Assembly: GCA_002413865.1 (NCBI GenBank)
Contig: DHXX01000008.1
Location: 1-7,366 of the forward strand
Length of the DNA stretch: 7,366 bases
Source: Candidatus Saccharibacteria bacterium UBA5145
GTDB taxonomy: Bacteria; Patescibacteriota; Saccharimonadia; Saccharimonadales; UBA4665
Reading direction: 5' to 3'
The stretch's first letter is position 1. Each line of letters starts with the position of its first letter. Both the position numbers and the translations under genes were made by a program. Below the pieces are notes generated by a model. That model was not told the DNA's origin and searched no databases. It was given only the letters and a program-made list of their open reading frames with translations. Positions 1 through 5,475 of this stretch are shown in pieces.

Positions 1-33
1 TCGTCGGCAGCGTCAGATGTGTATAAGAGACAG
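1..33 (+). other. Nextera/Tn5 sequencing adapter (artefact)
   Basis: The first 33 bases match, base for base, the Illumina Nextera read-1 transposase adapter as I know it. Bases 15-33 are the 19-bp Tn5 mosaic end, finishing in GAGACAG. This is library-construction sequence left at the end of the contig and should be trimmed. It is not a genomic insertion sequence: no transposase or second mosaic end is present. Genomic sequence begins at base 34. Confidence 0.97.
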
Positions 34-35
34 CA

Positions 36-125
36 CCTGCAGCGTTCCGCTTGACGGCTATGCCCGTTTTAGCCGAGTCTGAGCGTCAGGCTGCGCATAG
101 CGGCGCCTCCGCCGGTGGCACTTGA
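36..125 (+). CDS. Possible C-terminal tail of a truncated gene
   Basis: One frame is open from the adapter junction to a TGA at 123-125, giving about 29 residues that begin PAAFRLTAMPVLAESERQ and end in a small-residue tail SGASAGGT. Codon choice is ordinary and the composition is protein-like, so this may be the 3' end of a gene cut by the contig edge. The fragment is too short to assign to a family, and an open frame of this size in GC-rich DNA can arise by chance. Two small hairpins, CGGCTA/TAGCCG (55-60 with 70-75) and CGGCG/CGCCG (101-105 with 110-114), lie in the same stretch, so a structured non-coding reading cannot be excluded. Confidence 0.28.
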   Translation, partial: PAAFRLTAMPVLAESERQAAHSGASAGGT

Positions 126-156
126 CAATAAACAAAATCCATATGATGCCTAAGAA

Positions 157-192
157 CTCAAAATCCTCATGCTTGCATTCCTGTATTTTGAG
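157..192. repeat. Inverted repeat upstream of the exported-protein gene
   Basis: A perfect 8-bp inverted repeat pairs CTCAAAAT (157-164) with ATTTTGAG (185-192) across a 20-base spacer. It lies about 50 bases upstream of the ATG at 240, just ahead of a weak -10-like TATAAA at 214-219. It could be a protein-binding dyad or a weak hairpin. There is no T-run after it, so it is not a convincing terminator. Confidence 0.35.
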
Positions 193-225
193 GCGTTAAA
201 TAACTTACTTGAGTATAAATCTTAG

Positions 226-233
226 AAAAGGGA
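226..233 (+). promoter_or_regulatory. Shine-Dalgarno site for the 240 start
   Basis: A purine-rich AAAAGGGA ends 6 bases before the ATG at 240, which supports that start. A TATAAA at 214-219 may be the -10 box, but no good -35 lies at the right distance. If it is used, the leader would be about 14 bases and would include this site. Confidence 0.6.
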
Positions 234-239
234 AATAAT

Positions 240-725
240 ATGAACAGGTTAACAAGTGGCGTGGCCGGTACATTATTTGGTGGGGCTATCATTTTTATGG
301 GCGCCGAAGGAATTGCTGCTACCAGTGAAGGACCAAGCAACGTCGAGCAAGTAAATGATTGTGCTAAGCACCTAGGCAATTATGCCGTTGGCGTAGTTTC
401 AGCGGCTACTTCCAAACAAGAAGCCGAAGCCTTGAAAGCGGATTGTGAACAATTTGAAACCACTTGGACGCCAACATCGGTCAATCTTACAAAGACTGGA
501 ACCAAGACACTGGTCCTAGACTTACCAGACGTCGAAGCCTTCTCTAATATCGAAACGCCACCGGCCAAAGTCGCCGATAATCGTCGTCAGGAAGTCAAGA
601 TTGCGGAAGCGATCCTAGTGGGAGTTGGCGGAACAATCGGCGGTGTTGCGGTCTATCGAGCCTTGAGCGAAAGGAATTTTGGATTCCCTCGCCGTAAACG
701 CGCCGGCACCTCCCCGACGGCATAA
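240..725 (+). CDS. Small exported or membrane-anchored protein, unknown function
   Basis: I do not recognise a family for this 161-residue protein. Residues 7-27 form a hydrophobic, Gly/Ala-rich segment that ends in small residues (GIAA|TS), consistent with a signal peptide or N-terminal membrane anchor, although only one basic residue (Arg3) precedes it. Residues 28-118 are polar, with two cysteines (Cys41, Cys69) that could form a disulfide outside the membrane. Residues 121-142 make a second hydrophobic, glycine-rich segment, followed by a basic tail (RRKR at 151-154). That order fits an external domain held by a C-terminal transmembrane helix with a cytoplasmic tail. The start is supported by a Shine-Dalgarno sequence. 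The gene stands apart from the synthetase unit downstream, which has its own -10 box. Codon use looks somewhat more AT-rich than in the synthetase. The frame is convincing; the role is unknown. Confidence 0.78.
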   Translation: MNRLTSGVAGTLFGGAIIFMGAEGIAATSEGPSNVEQVNDCAKHLGNYAVGVVSAATSKQEAEALKADCEQFETTWTPTSVNLTKTGTKTLVLDLPDVEAFSNIETPPAKVADNRRQEVKIAEAILVGVGGTIGGVAVYRALSERNFGFPRRKRAGTSPTA

Positions 726-770
726 TCAACCCTGGCCGACTCTGCGCTAGGTTACCATCTGACAATCGAG

Positions 771-776
771 TATAAT
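771..776 (+). promoter_or_regulatory. -10 box of the glyQS promoter (nearly leaderless)
   Basis: A perfect TATAAT lies 10 bases before the ATG at 787. By the usual spacing, transcription would start near base 783 and leave a leader of only about 4 bases. No strong -35 is visible, as the right position holds TAGGTT or GTTACC. A short AGG at 778-780 would lie outside such a transcript, so translation would not rely on a Shine-Dalgarno contact. Confidence 0.6.
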
Positions 777-786
777 CAGGCTCATA

Positions 787-2193
787 ATGAGTGATGTATC
801 GCTAGAAACAATCGTTAGTCTGTGCAAACGCCGCGGTTTTATCTACCAAGGCAGTGAGATTTATGGCGGTCTAGCCGGCACTTGGGACTACGGCCCGTTG
901 GGGATCCAGCTGAAGCGCAATATCAGTAACCTGTGGTGGAAGACTTTCGTCGAAGACCGCGACGATATGTACGGCATGGACGCTGCCATCCTGATGAACC
1001 AAAAGGTTTGGCAGACCAGCGGGCACGTCAGCGGCTTTAACGACCCCTTGTTTGAGTGTGATAATTGCAAGAATCGTTTCCGGGCCGATCACTTGGTGGA
1101 AGCCTGGGTCGAAAAGCACCCGAGCGAAGTCGAGAAAATCGAGCACCCGGCATATAACCAAAGTGCCGCCACGCTCAACGACTATAAGAACCTCTTCAAA
1201 ATGGCTTGCCCGAATTGTGGCAAAGCGGAACTCAGTGACGTCCGCCAGTTTAATATGATGTTCAAGACGCACGTCGGCGCTATCCACGACGTCACCAGCG
1301 TCAGCTACTTGCGACCGGAAACCGCGCAGGGGATGTTTGTTAATTTCAAAAACGTCGTCGACAGCTTTTACCCCGACATCCCCTTTGGTATGGCCCAGAT
1401 CGGCAAGGCTTTCCGCAACGAAATAGCGCCACGCGACTTTATTTTCCGGGTCCGCGAGCTGGAGCAAATGGAGATCGAAGTGTTTGTGCAGCCCGATACT
1501 TGGCGCGACCAGTTCGATACCTGGTTGGAGCTTCAAAAGCAATTCCTGCTAGCCCTTGGCCTGCCCGAGGAGCGCATCCACCAGGTCGAGATCGGACCCG
1601 ACGACCGCGCCCACTACAGCAAGCATTCCGTCGACACTGAGTTTGATTTTCCGTTCGGTCAAAAGGAATTGTTGGGTTGTGCCTATCGCACCGATTACGA
1701 CTTGAGTAAACATCAAGCCGCTTCCGGCAAGAATTTGGAGTATCGACCCAAAGACGGCGGGGCGTCATACATACCGCACGTCATTGAACCGACCTTTGGC
1801 CTTGACAGGTCTGTTTTGGCCGTTATCTCGTCGGCCTACACCGAAGACGAAGTCAACGGCGAAAAACGGACTTACCTAAAATTGCCAGCCCACCTAGCTC
1901 CGGTAAAAGTCGCCGTCAGCCCACTCCTCAAGAACAAGCCCGAGCTTGTCGCTAAAGCCAGGGAAGTGTACACCGTACTCAAAAAAGAATTTGGCGCCGT
2001 CATGTGGGACGATAACGGCAACATCGGCAAACGCTACCGCCGCCAAGACGAAATCGGCACCCCTTACTGCGTCACGATCGACTTCGATACCATTGAAGGT
2101 GACACTAAAGATACGGTCACCGTCCGCAACCGTGATACTACCAAACAAGAGCGCGTGTCGATCGATAACTTAATAAGTACGCTCACTTTTTAA
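787..2193 (+). CDS. glyQS: Glycyl-tRNA synthetase, dimeric (alpha2) type
   Basis: This cytoplasmic class II aminoacyl-tRNA synthetase joins glycine to tRNA-Gly using ATP. The 468 residues are a normal length for the single-chain eukaryote/Gram-positive type, as opposed to the split GlyQ/GlyS type. The N-terminus carries the family signature RRGFIYQGSEIYGG (15-28) and GTWDYGPLG (31-39). Two CxxC pairs, Cys91/Cys94 and Cys141/Cys144, form a likely zinc site in the insertion. RPETAQGMFVNF (176-187) is the glycine/ATP pocket segment, FRNEIAPRDFIFRVREL (209-225) is motif 2, and EPTFGLDRS (334-342) is motif 3. Residues 370-458 are the anticodon-binding domain (APVKVAVSPL, then GKRYRRQDEIGTPYCV). 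The start matches the conserved N-terminus and has a TATAAT just upstream. The next gene begins directly after the stop, which suggests an operon. Confidence 0.97.
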   Translation: MSDVSLETIVSLCKRRGFIYQGSEIYGGLAGTWDYGPLGIQLKRNISNLWWKTFVEDRDDMYGMDAAILMNQKVWQTSGHVSGFNDPLFECDNCKNRFRADHLVEAWVEKHPSEVEKIEHPAYNQSAATLNDYKNLFKMACPNCGKAELSDVRQFNMMFKTHVGAIHDVTSVSYLRPETAQGMFVNFKNVVDSFYPDIPFGMAQIGKAFRNEIAPRDFIFRVRELEQMEIEVFVQPDTWRDQFDTWLELQKQFLLALGLPEERIHQVEIGPDDRAHYSKHSVDTEFDFPFGQKELLGCAYRTDYDLSKHQAASGKNLEYRPKDGGASYIPHVIEPTFGLDRSVLAVISSAYTEDEVNGEKRTYLKLPAHLAPVKVAVSPLLKNKPELVAKAREVYTVLKKEFGAVMWDDNGNIGKRYRRQDEIGTPYCVTIDFDTIEGDTKDTVTVRNRDTTKQERVSIDNLISTLTF

Positions 2194-2874
2194 ATGCCGA
2201 GCGAAAACCTTTCTGACATCTCGACAATCATCTGGGATTTGGACGGCACACTGCTTGATAACTTGGGCGTACTCGAAGAAGGCCTCGCTAGAGTACTGCC
2301 GAGCCATGGCAGGGTAGTTCCGCCGCATGATACTATGCTCGCTAACTTCCACGGTAGTCTTGAAGAATCGATCAGTAATGCTTTAGGCGGTGTTGGCTCG
2401 ACTGAGCTAGAGGCGATAGTACGGGACTTTTTAATTGTTCAGGACAAAGAATACGAGACGGTCGAACATCACTTATTCCCCGACGCCGTCGATCTCGCTC
2501 GGCGCGCCCACTCCCAAAATATTCGTCAGATTCTGGTCACGAACCGGGCCCACGAGGGGCGCTTAAAAGCCAGCCCTCGTAGTATCGTGGCGCATTCTAG
2601 TCTGTGTGATTATATCGATCTTGTTATTTGCGGGGATGATAGCCAGCATCGAAAGCCACGGGCTGCCGTTTTGGGTGAATACGCTGCAACAATTGACGGC
2701 TCAAGCGTCCTAATTGTCGGTGACCAACACGTTGATGCCGAGTTTGCGCATAATATCGGCGCCCGCGCCGTAATTGTCAATCGCAGGAGTGCTGGTGCCG
2801 AGAGCAACGAACGGCTGAATGAGCATAAAAATAACATAACACTAGTCAAAAGTTTAGATGAGGTAATACTATGA
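2194..2874 (+). CDS. HAD-superfamily phosphatase (phosphoglycolate phosphatase-like)
   Basis: This is a 226-residue HAD hydrolase that probably removes phosphate from a small cytoplasmic metabolite. All four HAD motifs are present. Motif I is WDLDGT (14-19), with nucleophile Asp15 and acid/base Asp17. Motif II is ILVTNR with Thr116. Motif III is Lys154 in HRKP. Motif IV is GDQHVDAEFA, with Asp177 and Asp181 for magnesium. A helical cap lies between motifs I and II (about residues 22-95), as in subfamily I enzymes such as Gph or PpaX. The substrate cannot be read from sequence. The ATG follows the glyQS stop with no gap (TAAATG) and no clear ribosome site precedes it, so translation is probably coupled to the synthetase. 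It ends in TGA followed directly by TAA, and its last bases overlap the RNase H start. Confidence 0.88.
   Translation: MPSENLSDISTIIWDLDGTLLDNLGVLEEGLARVLPSHGRVVPPHDTMLANFHGSLEESISNALGGVGSTELEAIVRDFLIVQDKEYETVEHHLFPDAVDLARRAHSQNIRQILVTNRAHEGRLKASPRSIVAHSSLCDYIDLVICGDDSQHRKPRAAVLGEYAATIDGSSVLIVGDQHVDAEFAHNIGARAVIVNRRSAGAESNERLNEHKNNITLVKSLDEVIL
2860..2863 (+). promoter_or_regulatory. Shine-Dalgarno site for rnhA inside the HAD gene
   Basis: GAGG lies 7 bases before the ATG at 2871, within the last codons of the HAD gene. It supports the ATGA overlap start and gives RNase HI a ribosome site of its own despite the coupling. Confidence 0.6.
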
Positions 2875-3293
2875 TAATTTATTACACTGACGGCAGTGCC
2901 AGTCCCAACCCGGGGCCGGGCGGGTTTGCAGTTATAAAAGCGATGAAGCCGGCCGTTTTGGGCGGGGAAGACCACACGACCAATATTCGGATGGAAGGTC
3001 TAGCCATCATCGCCGCCCTCAAAGACGCCAATGGCGCCGCATGTGAGATATTCAGCGACAGCGAGTTTTGGATCAAAGTGATTACCATTTGGTCGTTGCC
3101 CTGGGAAAAGAACGGCTGGAAGAAGAAAGGCGGGGAAATCAAAAACCTCGACATCGTCACGGAAGTCTGTCCGCTCTACAAAGCTTCCAAGGCCAAACTC
3201 ATTTGGGTGCGCGGCCACAACAATGACCCCGGTAACGAATTAGCCGATTATTGGGCCAACGAAGCCCGCCACCAGCACGCCGCCAAAAAATAA
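2871..3293 (+). CDS. rnhA: Ribonuclease HI
   Basis: RNase HI cuts the RNA strand of RNA:DNA hybrids, removing R-loops and replication primer remnants. The 140 residues are close to the usual length of about 150. The metal-binding carboxylates are all visible: Asp7 in YTDGSASPNPGPGG, Glu42 in NIRMEGLAII, Asp63 in FSDSEFW and Asp126 in GNELADYW. The catalytic-loop histidine is His116 in WVRGHNNDPGNELAD. The segment WEKNGWKKKGGEIKN (78-92) matches the basic protrusion that grips the hybrid, so this is the bacterial type with a full substrate handle. The N-terminal hybrid-binding domain of RNase H1-type proteins is absent. The start overlaps the HAD stop by 4 bases (ATGA) and is preceded by a Shine-Dalgarno site, making it the third gene of the synthetase unit. 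Confidence 0.95.
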   Translation: MIIYYTDGSASPNPGPGGFAVIKAMKPAVLGGEDHTTNIRMEGLAIIAALKDANGAACEIFSDSEFWIKVITIWSLPWEKNGWKKKGGEIKNLDIVTEVCPLYKASKAKLIWVRGHNNDPGNELADYWANEARHQHAAKK

Positions 3294-3294
3294 G

Positions 3295-3314
3295 CCGCCT
3301 AGACGCTCTAGCGG
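3295..3314. repeat. Hairpin or dyad between rnhA and the next gene
   Basis: A near-perfect inverted repeat begins 2 bases after the rnhA stop. CTAGA (3299-3303) pairs with TCTAG (3307-3311) and CCG (3295-3297) pairs with CGG (3312-3314), with one bulged C at 3298 and a CGC loop. There is no T-run after it, so it is a weak candidate for a factor-independent terminator. It sits directly upstream of a TATGAT box (3317-3322), where an operator or an mRNA 3'-end stabiliser would fit. Confidence 0.5.
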
Positions 3315-3316
3315 TG

Positions 3317-3322
3317 TATGAT
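3317..3322 (+). promoter_or_regulatory. -10-like box, predicted leaderless start at 3329
   Basis: TATGAT differs from the consensus at one base and ends 6 bases before the ATG at 3329. By normal spacing, transcription would begin on the A of that ATG. No -35 match is seen, because the position is taken by the GC-rich hairpin at 3295-3314. No ribosome site precedes the ATG. Confidence 0.42.
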
Positions 3323-3328
3323 GTTTGC

Positions 3329-4174
3329 ATGGAAGCCCTGCCGCGAGTGGATCGAGCAATTGACCAATCAGAGGAACAACCCGATGTTGCTCTGTTACGT
3401 GACTGCGGACGCTTGGCGGCTCGTTGGGGCGGCTACGACTATACCCACGGATTAACAGATGGCGTCCAGATAACGCGCTCTGTCAGCGAATTACATGAAC
3501 AGTCGGACTCTAGCATAGCGTTTAATGCTTACCGCGTCCGTCCATCGCCCGATGATGACCATCGCTTTAGAATAAATAAATTCTTTACGCGCTATGTGAT
3601 AGCCGTTGAAGTGAGCCGCGAAATAGACGTGCTACCGCCCCATATTCGCAAAGCCGTAGTTGAAATCTTCGGCGAGGAGATGGTAGAAGACGCTGATATT
3701 CTTACGGAAATCCATCGAGTATTCTGTACCGTTAATAGCCAAGACGGATACTTTCACCAAAGCATACAAGTTGATTATGCAATGGATGATCATGAAATTG
3801 ATCTGACAGATATTGACGATGGCGAAGACTATGACGAAGATTTTGAAGACGAAGGGGACCTATTGGACTCTGGGGCTTCACAATTCCCAGATGAAGGTGA
3901 ATTTTGGGACGACGACGCGGATTTATCCAGCGAAGCCCGTCTACTTAATGATGCCTGGGCGCTCTTCGCGGAGGCTGGCAACCATCTACACACCGATAAT
4001 AGCCCGTTTGATCTCGAAATGTTAAAAAGTATGGTTCGGATCGACAGGAGGCTTGAGATACAGGAGTCCAAAATGACGCGTTTATGTACGATTGCTATGC
4101 TGGAAATCCGTAATCTGCAAATGCAGAATTGCCGCAATATTCTCAAAAAGTTTAATTCCAACGAGTGCATGTAA
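3329..4174 (+). CDS. Unknown protein with a highly acidic central block
   Basis: I do not recognise a family. The frame could be extended upstream to 3251, but that overlaps rnhA by 43 bases. I prefer the ATG at 3329 (281 residues) because it lies just after a -10-like box. A GTG at 3314 is a second choice. Residues 1-125 look like a mixed, folded domain (for example FFTRYVIAVEVS near 85-96). Residues 152-202 contain about 25 Asp/Glu, no Lys or Arg and one His, with runs such as DIDDGEDYDEDFEDEGD. The last 75 residues look helical and moderately basic (MVRIDRRLEIQESK and onward). There is no signal peptide or membrane segment, so it is probably cytoplasmic. Such an acidic block could bind a basic partner, act as a flexible spacer or mimic nucleic acid, but this is a guess. 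Codon use looks more AT-rich than in its neighbours. It is separate from the glyQS unit. Confidence 0.72.
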   Translation: MEALPRVDRAIDQSEEQPDVALLRDCGRLAARWGGYDYTHGLTDGVQITRSVSELHEQSDSSIAFNAYRVRPSPDDDHRFRINKFFTRYVIAVEVSREIDVLPPHIRKAVVEIFGEEMVEDADILTEIHRVFCTVNSQDGYFHQSIQVDYAMDDHEIDLTDIDDGEDYDEDFEDEGDLLDSGASQFPDEGEFWDDDADLSSEARLLNDAWALFAEAGNHLHTDNSPFDLEMLKSMVRIDRRLEIQESKMTRLCTIAMLEIRNLQMQNCRNILKKFNSNECM

Positions 4175-4179
4175 GGCCT

Positions 4180-4257
4180 AAGCCAGCAGTTGTCGTAGCT
4201 GTTTTTGCGCCTCAAACCAAAACAACTGGCTTGTTAGCCGTTGTCCAGTGCCCAGTT
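4180..4257 (+). promoter_or_regulatory. Mutually exclusive hairpins in the gap before the KwaB-like gene
   Basis: ACAACTGGCT (4222-4231) can pair in two ways. It can pair upstream with AAGCC plus AGTTGT (4180-4184 and 4188-4193, with a 3-base bulge). It can also pair downstream with AGCCGTTGT (4236-4244, one bulged T) around a TGTT loop. A third option pairs AACTGG with CCAGTT at 4252-4257. Overlapping arms of this kind are the geometry of attenuators and riboswitches. However, no T-run follows the downstream hairpin, and the promoter I favour for the next gene (4295-4300) lies after it. The structure may instead mark the 3' end of the preceding mRNA. Confidence 0.35.
4184..4206 (+). terminator. 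Weak candidate terminator after the acidic-protein gene
   Basis: Ten to thirteen bases after the stop, CAGTT (4187-4191) can pair with AGCTG (4197-4201), including one G-T wobble, around a 5-base loop. Five T residues follow directly (4202-4206). The stem is short, so this is only a modest intrinsic terminator. The same bases also take part in the longer alternative pairings at 4180-4257. Confidence 0.33.
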
Positions 4258-4294
4258 CGGAAATTTTACAGCAGTTTTTGCAAACAAATTTTAG

Positions 4295-4300
4295 TAGAAT
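4295..4300 (+). promoter_or_regulatory. Candidate -10 box for the KwaB-like gene
   Basis: TAGAAT resembles a -10 box in an AT-rich stretch. It would give a start near 4307 and a leader of about 64 bases. The best -35 match, TTTACA (4265-4270), is 24 bases upstream, which is too far, so the pairing is poor. This is offered as the likeliest site rather than a firm one. Confidence 0.3.
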
Positions 4301-4305
4301 AGAAG

Positions 4306-4347
4306 TTAGTCAAAAAACTAAAACCACGTCTCTAAATGTTAGTGGTT
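4306..4347 (+). promoter_or_regulatory. Leader hairpins before the KwaB-like gene
   Basis: Two short perfect inverted repeats sit just ahead of the ribosome site: TTAGT/ACTAA (4306-4310 with 4317-4321) and AACCAC/GTGGTT (4322-4327 with 4342-4347). GTTAGT occurs twice (4305-4310 and 4338-4343), so ACTAA can pair with either copy. The second pairing competes with the AACCAC/GTGGTT stem. This could modulate access to the ribosome site, but the stems are short and AT-rich. Confidence 0.3.
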
Positions 4348-4354
4348 AAAAACC

Positions 4355-4360
4355 AGGGAG
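4355..4360 (+). promoter_or_regulatory. Shine-Dalgarno site for the KwaB-like gene
   Basis: AGGGAG lies 10 bases upstream of the ATG at 4371, slightly further than ideal. It supports that start over internal ATGs. Confidence 0.6.
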
Positions 4361-4370
4361 TACATTAATC

Positions 4371-5459
4371 ATGGATCAAGAAACTGTTGCGCCGGAAGCC
4401 ACGCCAGCCGTGCTGCCACCATCAACCAACGAACTGCCGCCGGATATCTTGGCGCACGAAACCGAAGCGCTCAAAAACTATCAAGAAACCGACGTCTTTG
4501 CTTGGGCCAACAACCTCGTCCAGTTCAAAGACGAACTCAAAATTGATATCTTCTTGGTCAATAAAAATTACGTCGTCTATAAAACGAACATGGCCCGCGA
4601 ACTCGACAAACAACTCGAACCGATCTTTATCGACGAAATGTTGGAGTACGTCCTGGAAGGCGCCGCCGACGGCTTGATCGTGCGCAGCTTTGAAGAGGCT
4701 GAAGCCGAAGACAAGGTTCTGCAGCGCACCCTGCTCAGCAATGTGGACAAAGCTAAAGAAGTTATCGGCTGGTTAAAAACCCAAGAGCACGAGATCGAGT
4801 TATTCGTCGAAGAAGAGCACGACTTTAAGCGCATCAAGGGGATCATGGCCCGTGTCACGCACGCCAGCTTAAAGAAGCCTTTTTATATATTTAAGGTCCT
4901 GCCGCAGTCGAGCATCATGCGCGGTAAGACCGGCTGGATGCTCAAAAACGGTAAGTTCATGGGCTTCGACGCCGACGCCGCGGTGCGCATCCCGACCGAC
5001 CCGCAGCTACTGTTACTCGACCAGGACATGTACGTTTTTAATCAAACTAAACTCAAGCAGTTCTTTGGCTATGACGCCAAAGAAGCCAGCATCGCCCGTC
5101 AAAAAGTCGCTGAGATTGAGGCCAATTTCCGGTTGAGTTTTGACCAGGGTGTTACTTTGCAGACGCTCATCAAGGGCAAAAACAGCTTGATCAAGAAGTT
5201 GCAAAAGATTGAACCGGGTATTATTAAGCAAGACGACCTAATGAAGCACGCCGAAGAATTGGCGATTGACCTCATGCAAGACGAATCGGGCGCCATTATT
5301 ATCATGGACGATAAAGACCTGACTAGATTCATTAATCTTTTAAATGACGATTATGTCGAGTCGGCCCTGACTGGCCAGCGCTACGAAATCGTCCGCAAAA
5401 AGCTCTTGAAGCCGGACGAGGACGAGACCAGTCTACTGCGCGAAGTCCTCGGGAAGTAA
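4371..5459 (+). CDS. DUF4868 / KwaB-like protein, possible phage-defence effector
   Basis: The 362-residue product looks like the DUF4868 family, which includes KwaB of the Kiwa anti-phage system. The resemblance is by eye, not by search. The N-terminal half (about 40-160) has alternating strands and acidic helices. The central part, KNGKFMGFDADAAVRIP (192-208), then LLLLDQDMYVFNQTKLKQFF (213-232) and a charged helix, matches the family pattern of a strand-rich core ending in 'd..myifn...fe..f'. The C-terminus FINLLNDDYVESALTGQRYE (320-339), followed by KK, is the most characteristic part. There is no membrane segment, so it is cytoplasmic. Residues 1-28 are a Pro/Glu/Ala-rich extension. Kiwa normally pairs KwaB with the membrane protein KwaA, and no such gene adjoins this one. 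It may therefore be an orphan or a housekeeping relative. A Shine-Dalgarno site supports the start. Confidence 0.62.
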   Translation: MDQETVAPEATPAVLPPSTNELPPDILAHETEALKNYQETDVFAWANNLVQFKDELKIDIFLVNKNYVVYKTNMARELDKQLEPIFIDEMLEYVLEGAADGLIVRSFEEAEAEDKVLQRTLLSNVDKAKEVIGWLKTQEHEIELFVEEEHDFKRIKGIMARVTHASLKKPFYIFKVLPQSSIMRGKTGWMLKNGKFMGFDADAAVRIPTDPQLLLLDQDMYVFNQTKLKQFFGYDAKEASIARQKVAEIEANFRLSFDQGVTLQTLIKGKNSLIKKLQKIEPGIIKQDDLMKHAEELAIDLMQDESGAIIIMDDKDLTRFINLLNDDYVESALTGQRYEIVRKKLLKPDEDETSLLREVLGK

Positions 5460-5475
5460 CTAGGAATTAGTCGTC

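Noticed and set aside
1..33. Tn5 mosaic end as evidence of a natural transposon
   Set aside because: It is joined to the synthetic Nextera read-1 tail and there is no transposase or second end. It is library sequence.
122..147. TTGACA (122-127) with TATGAT (142-147) as a promoter for the 240 gene
   Set aside because: Both boxes look good alone, but the spacer is only 14 bases, well short of 16-18. The leader would also be about 85 bases with no other support.
871..1542. A 223-residue open frame on the minus strand inside glyQS
   Set aside because: It is fully antisense to a highly conserved synthetase, with no ribosome site or recognisable domain. GC-biased codon use often leaves such shadow frames.
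2872..2877. UGA recoded as glycine, as in Gracilibacteria/Absconditabacteria
   Set aside because: Most genes here end in TAA, and the one TGA is followed by TAA, so the stop codons alone do not decide. But the long Gly-rich synthetase and helicase frames contain no in-frame TGA, which argues for the standard code.
3251..3328. Extended start of the acidic-protein gene at 3251
   Set aside because: It overlaps rnhA by 43 bases, and the extension reads like an out-of-frame rnhA tail. The ATG at 3329 follows a -10-like box and is preferred.
3829..4215. A 128-residue minus-strand frame opposite the acidic-protein gene
   Set aside because: Its Ser-rich composition is the expected antisense image of the Asp/Glu codons on the + strand. 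It has no independent support.
4175..4370. tRNA or other known RNA gene in the gap before the KwaB-like gene
   Set aside because: Hairpins and a GTTCG stretch are present, but no cloverleaf, anticodon arm or acceptor stem can be drawn.
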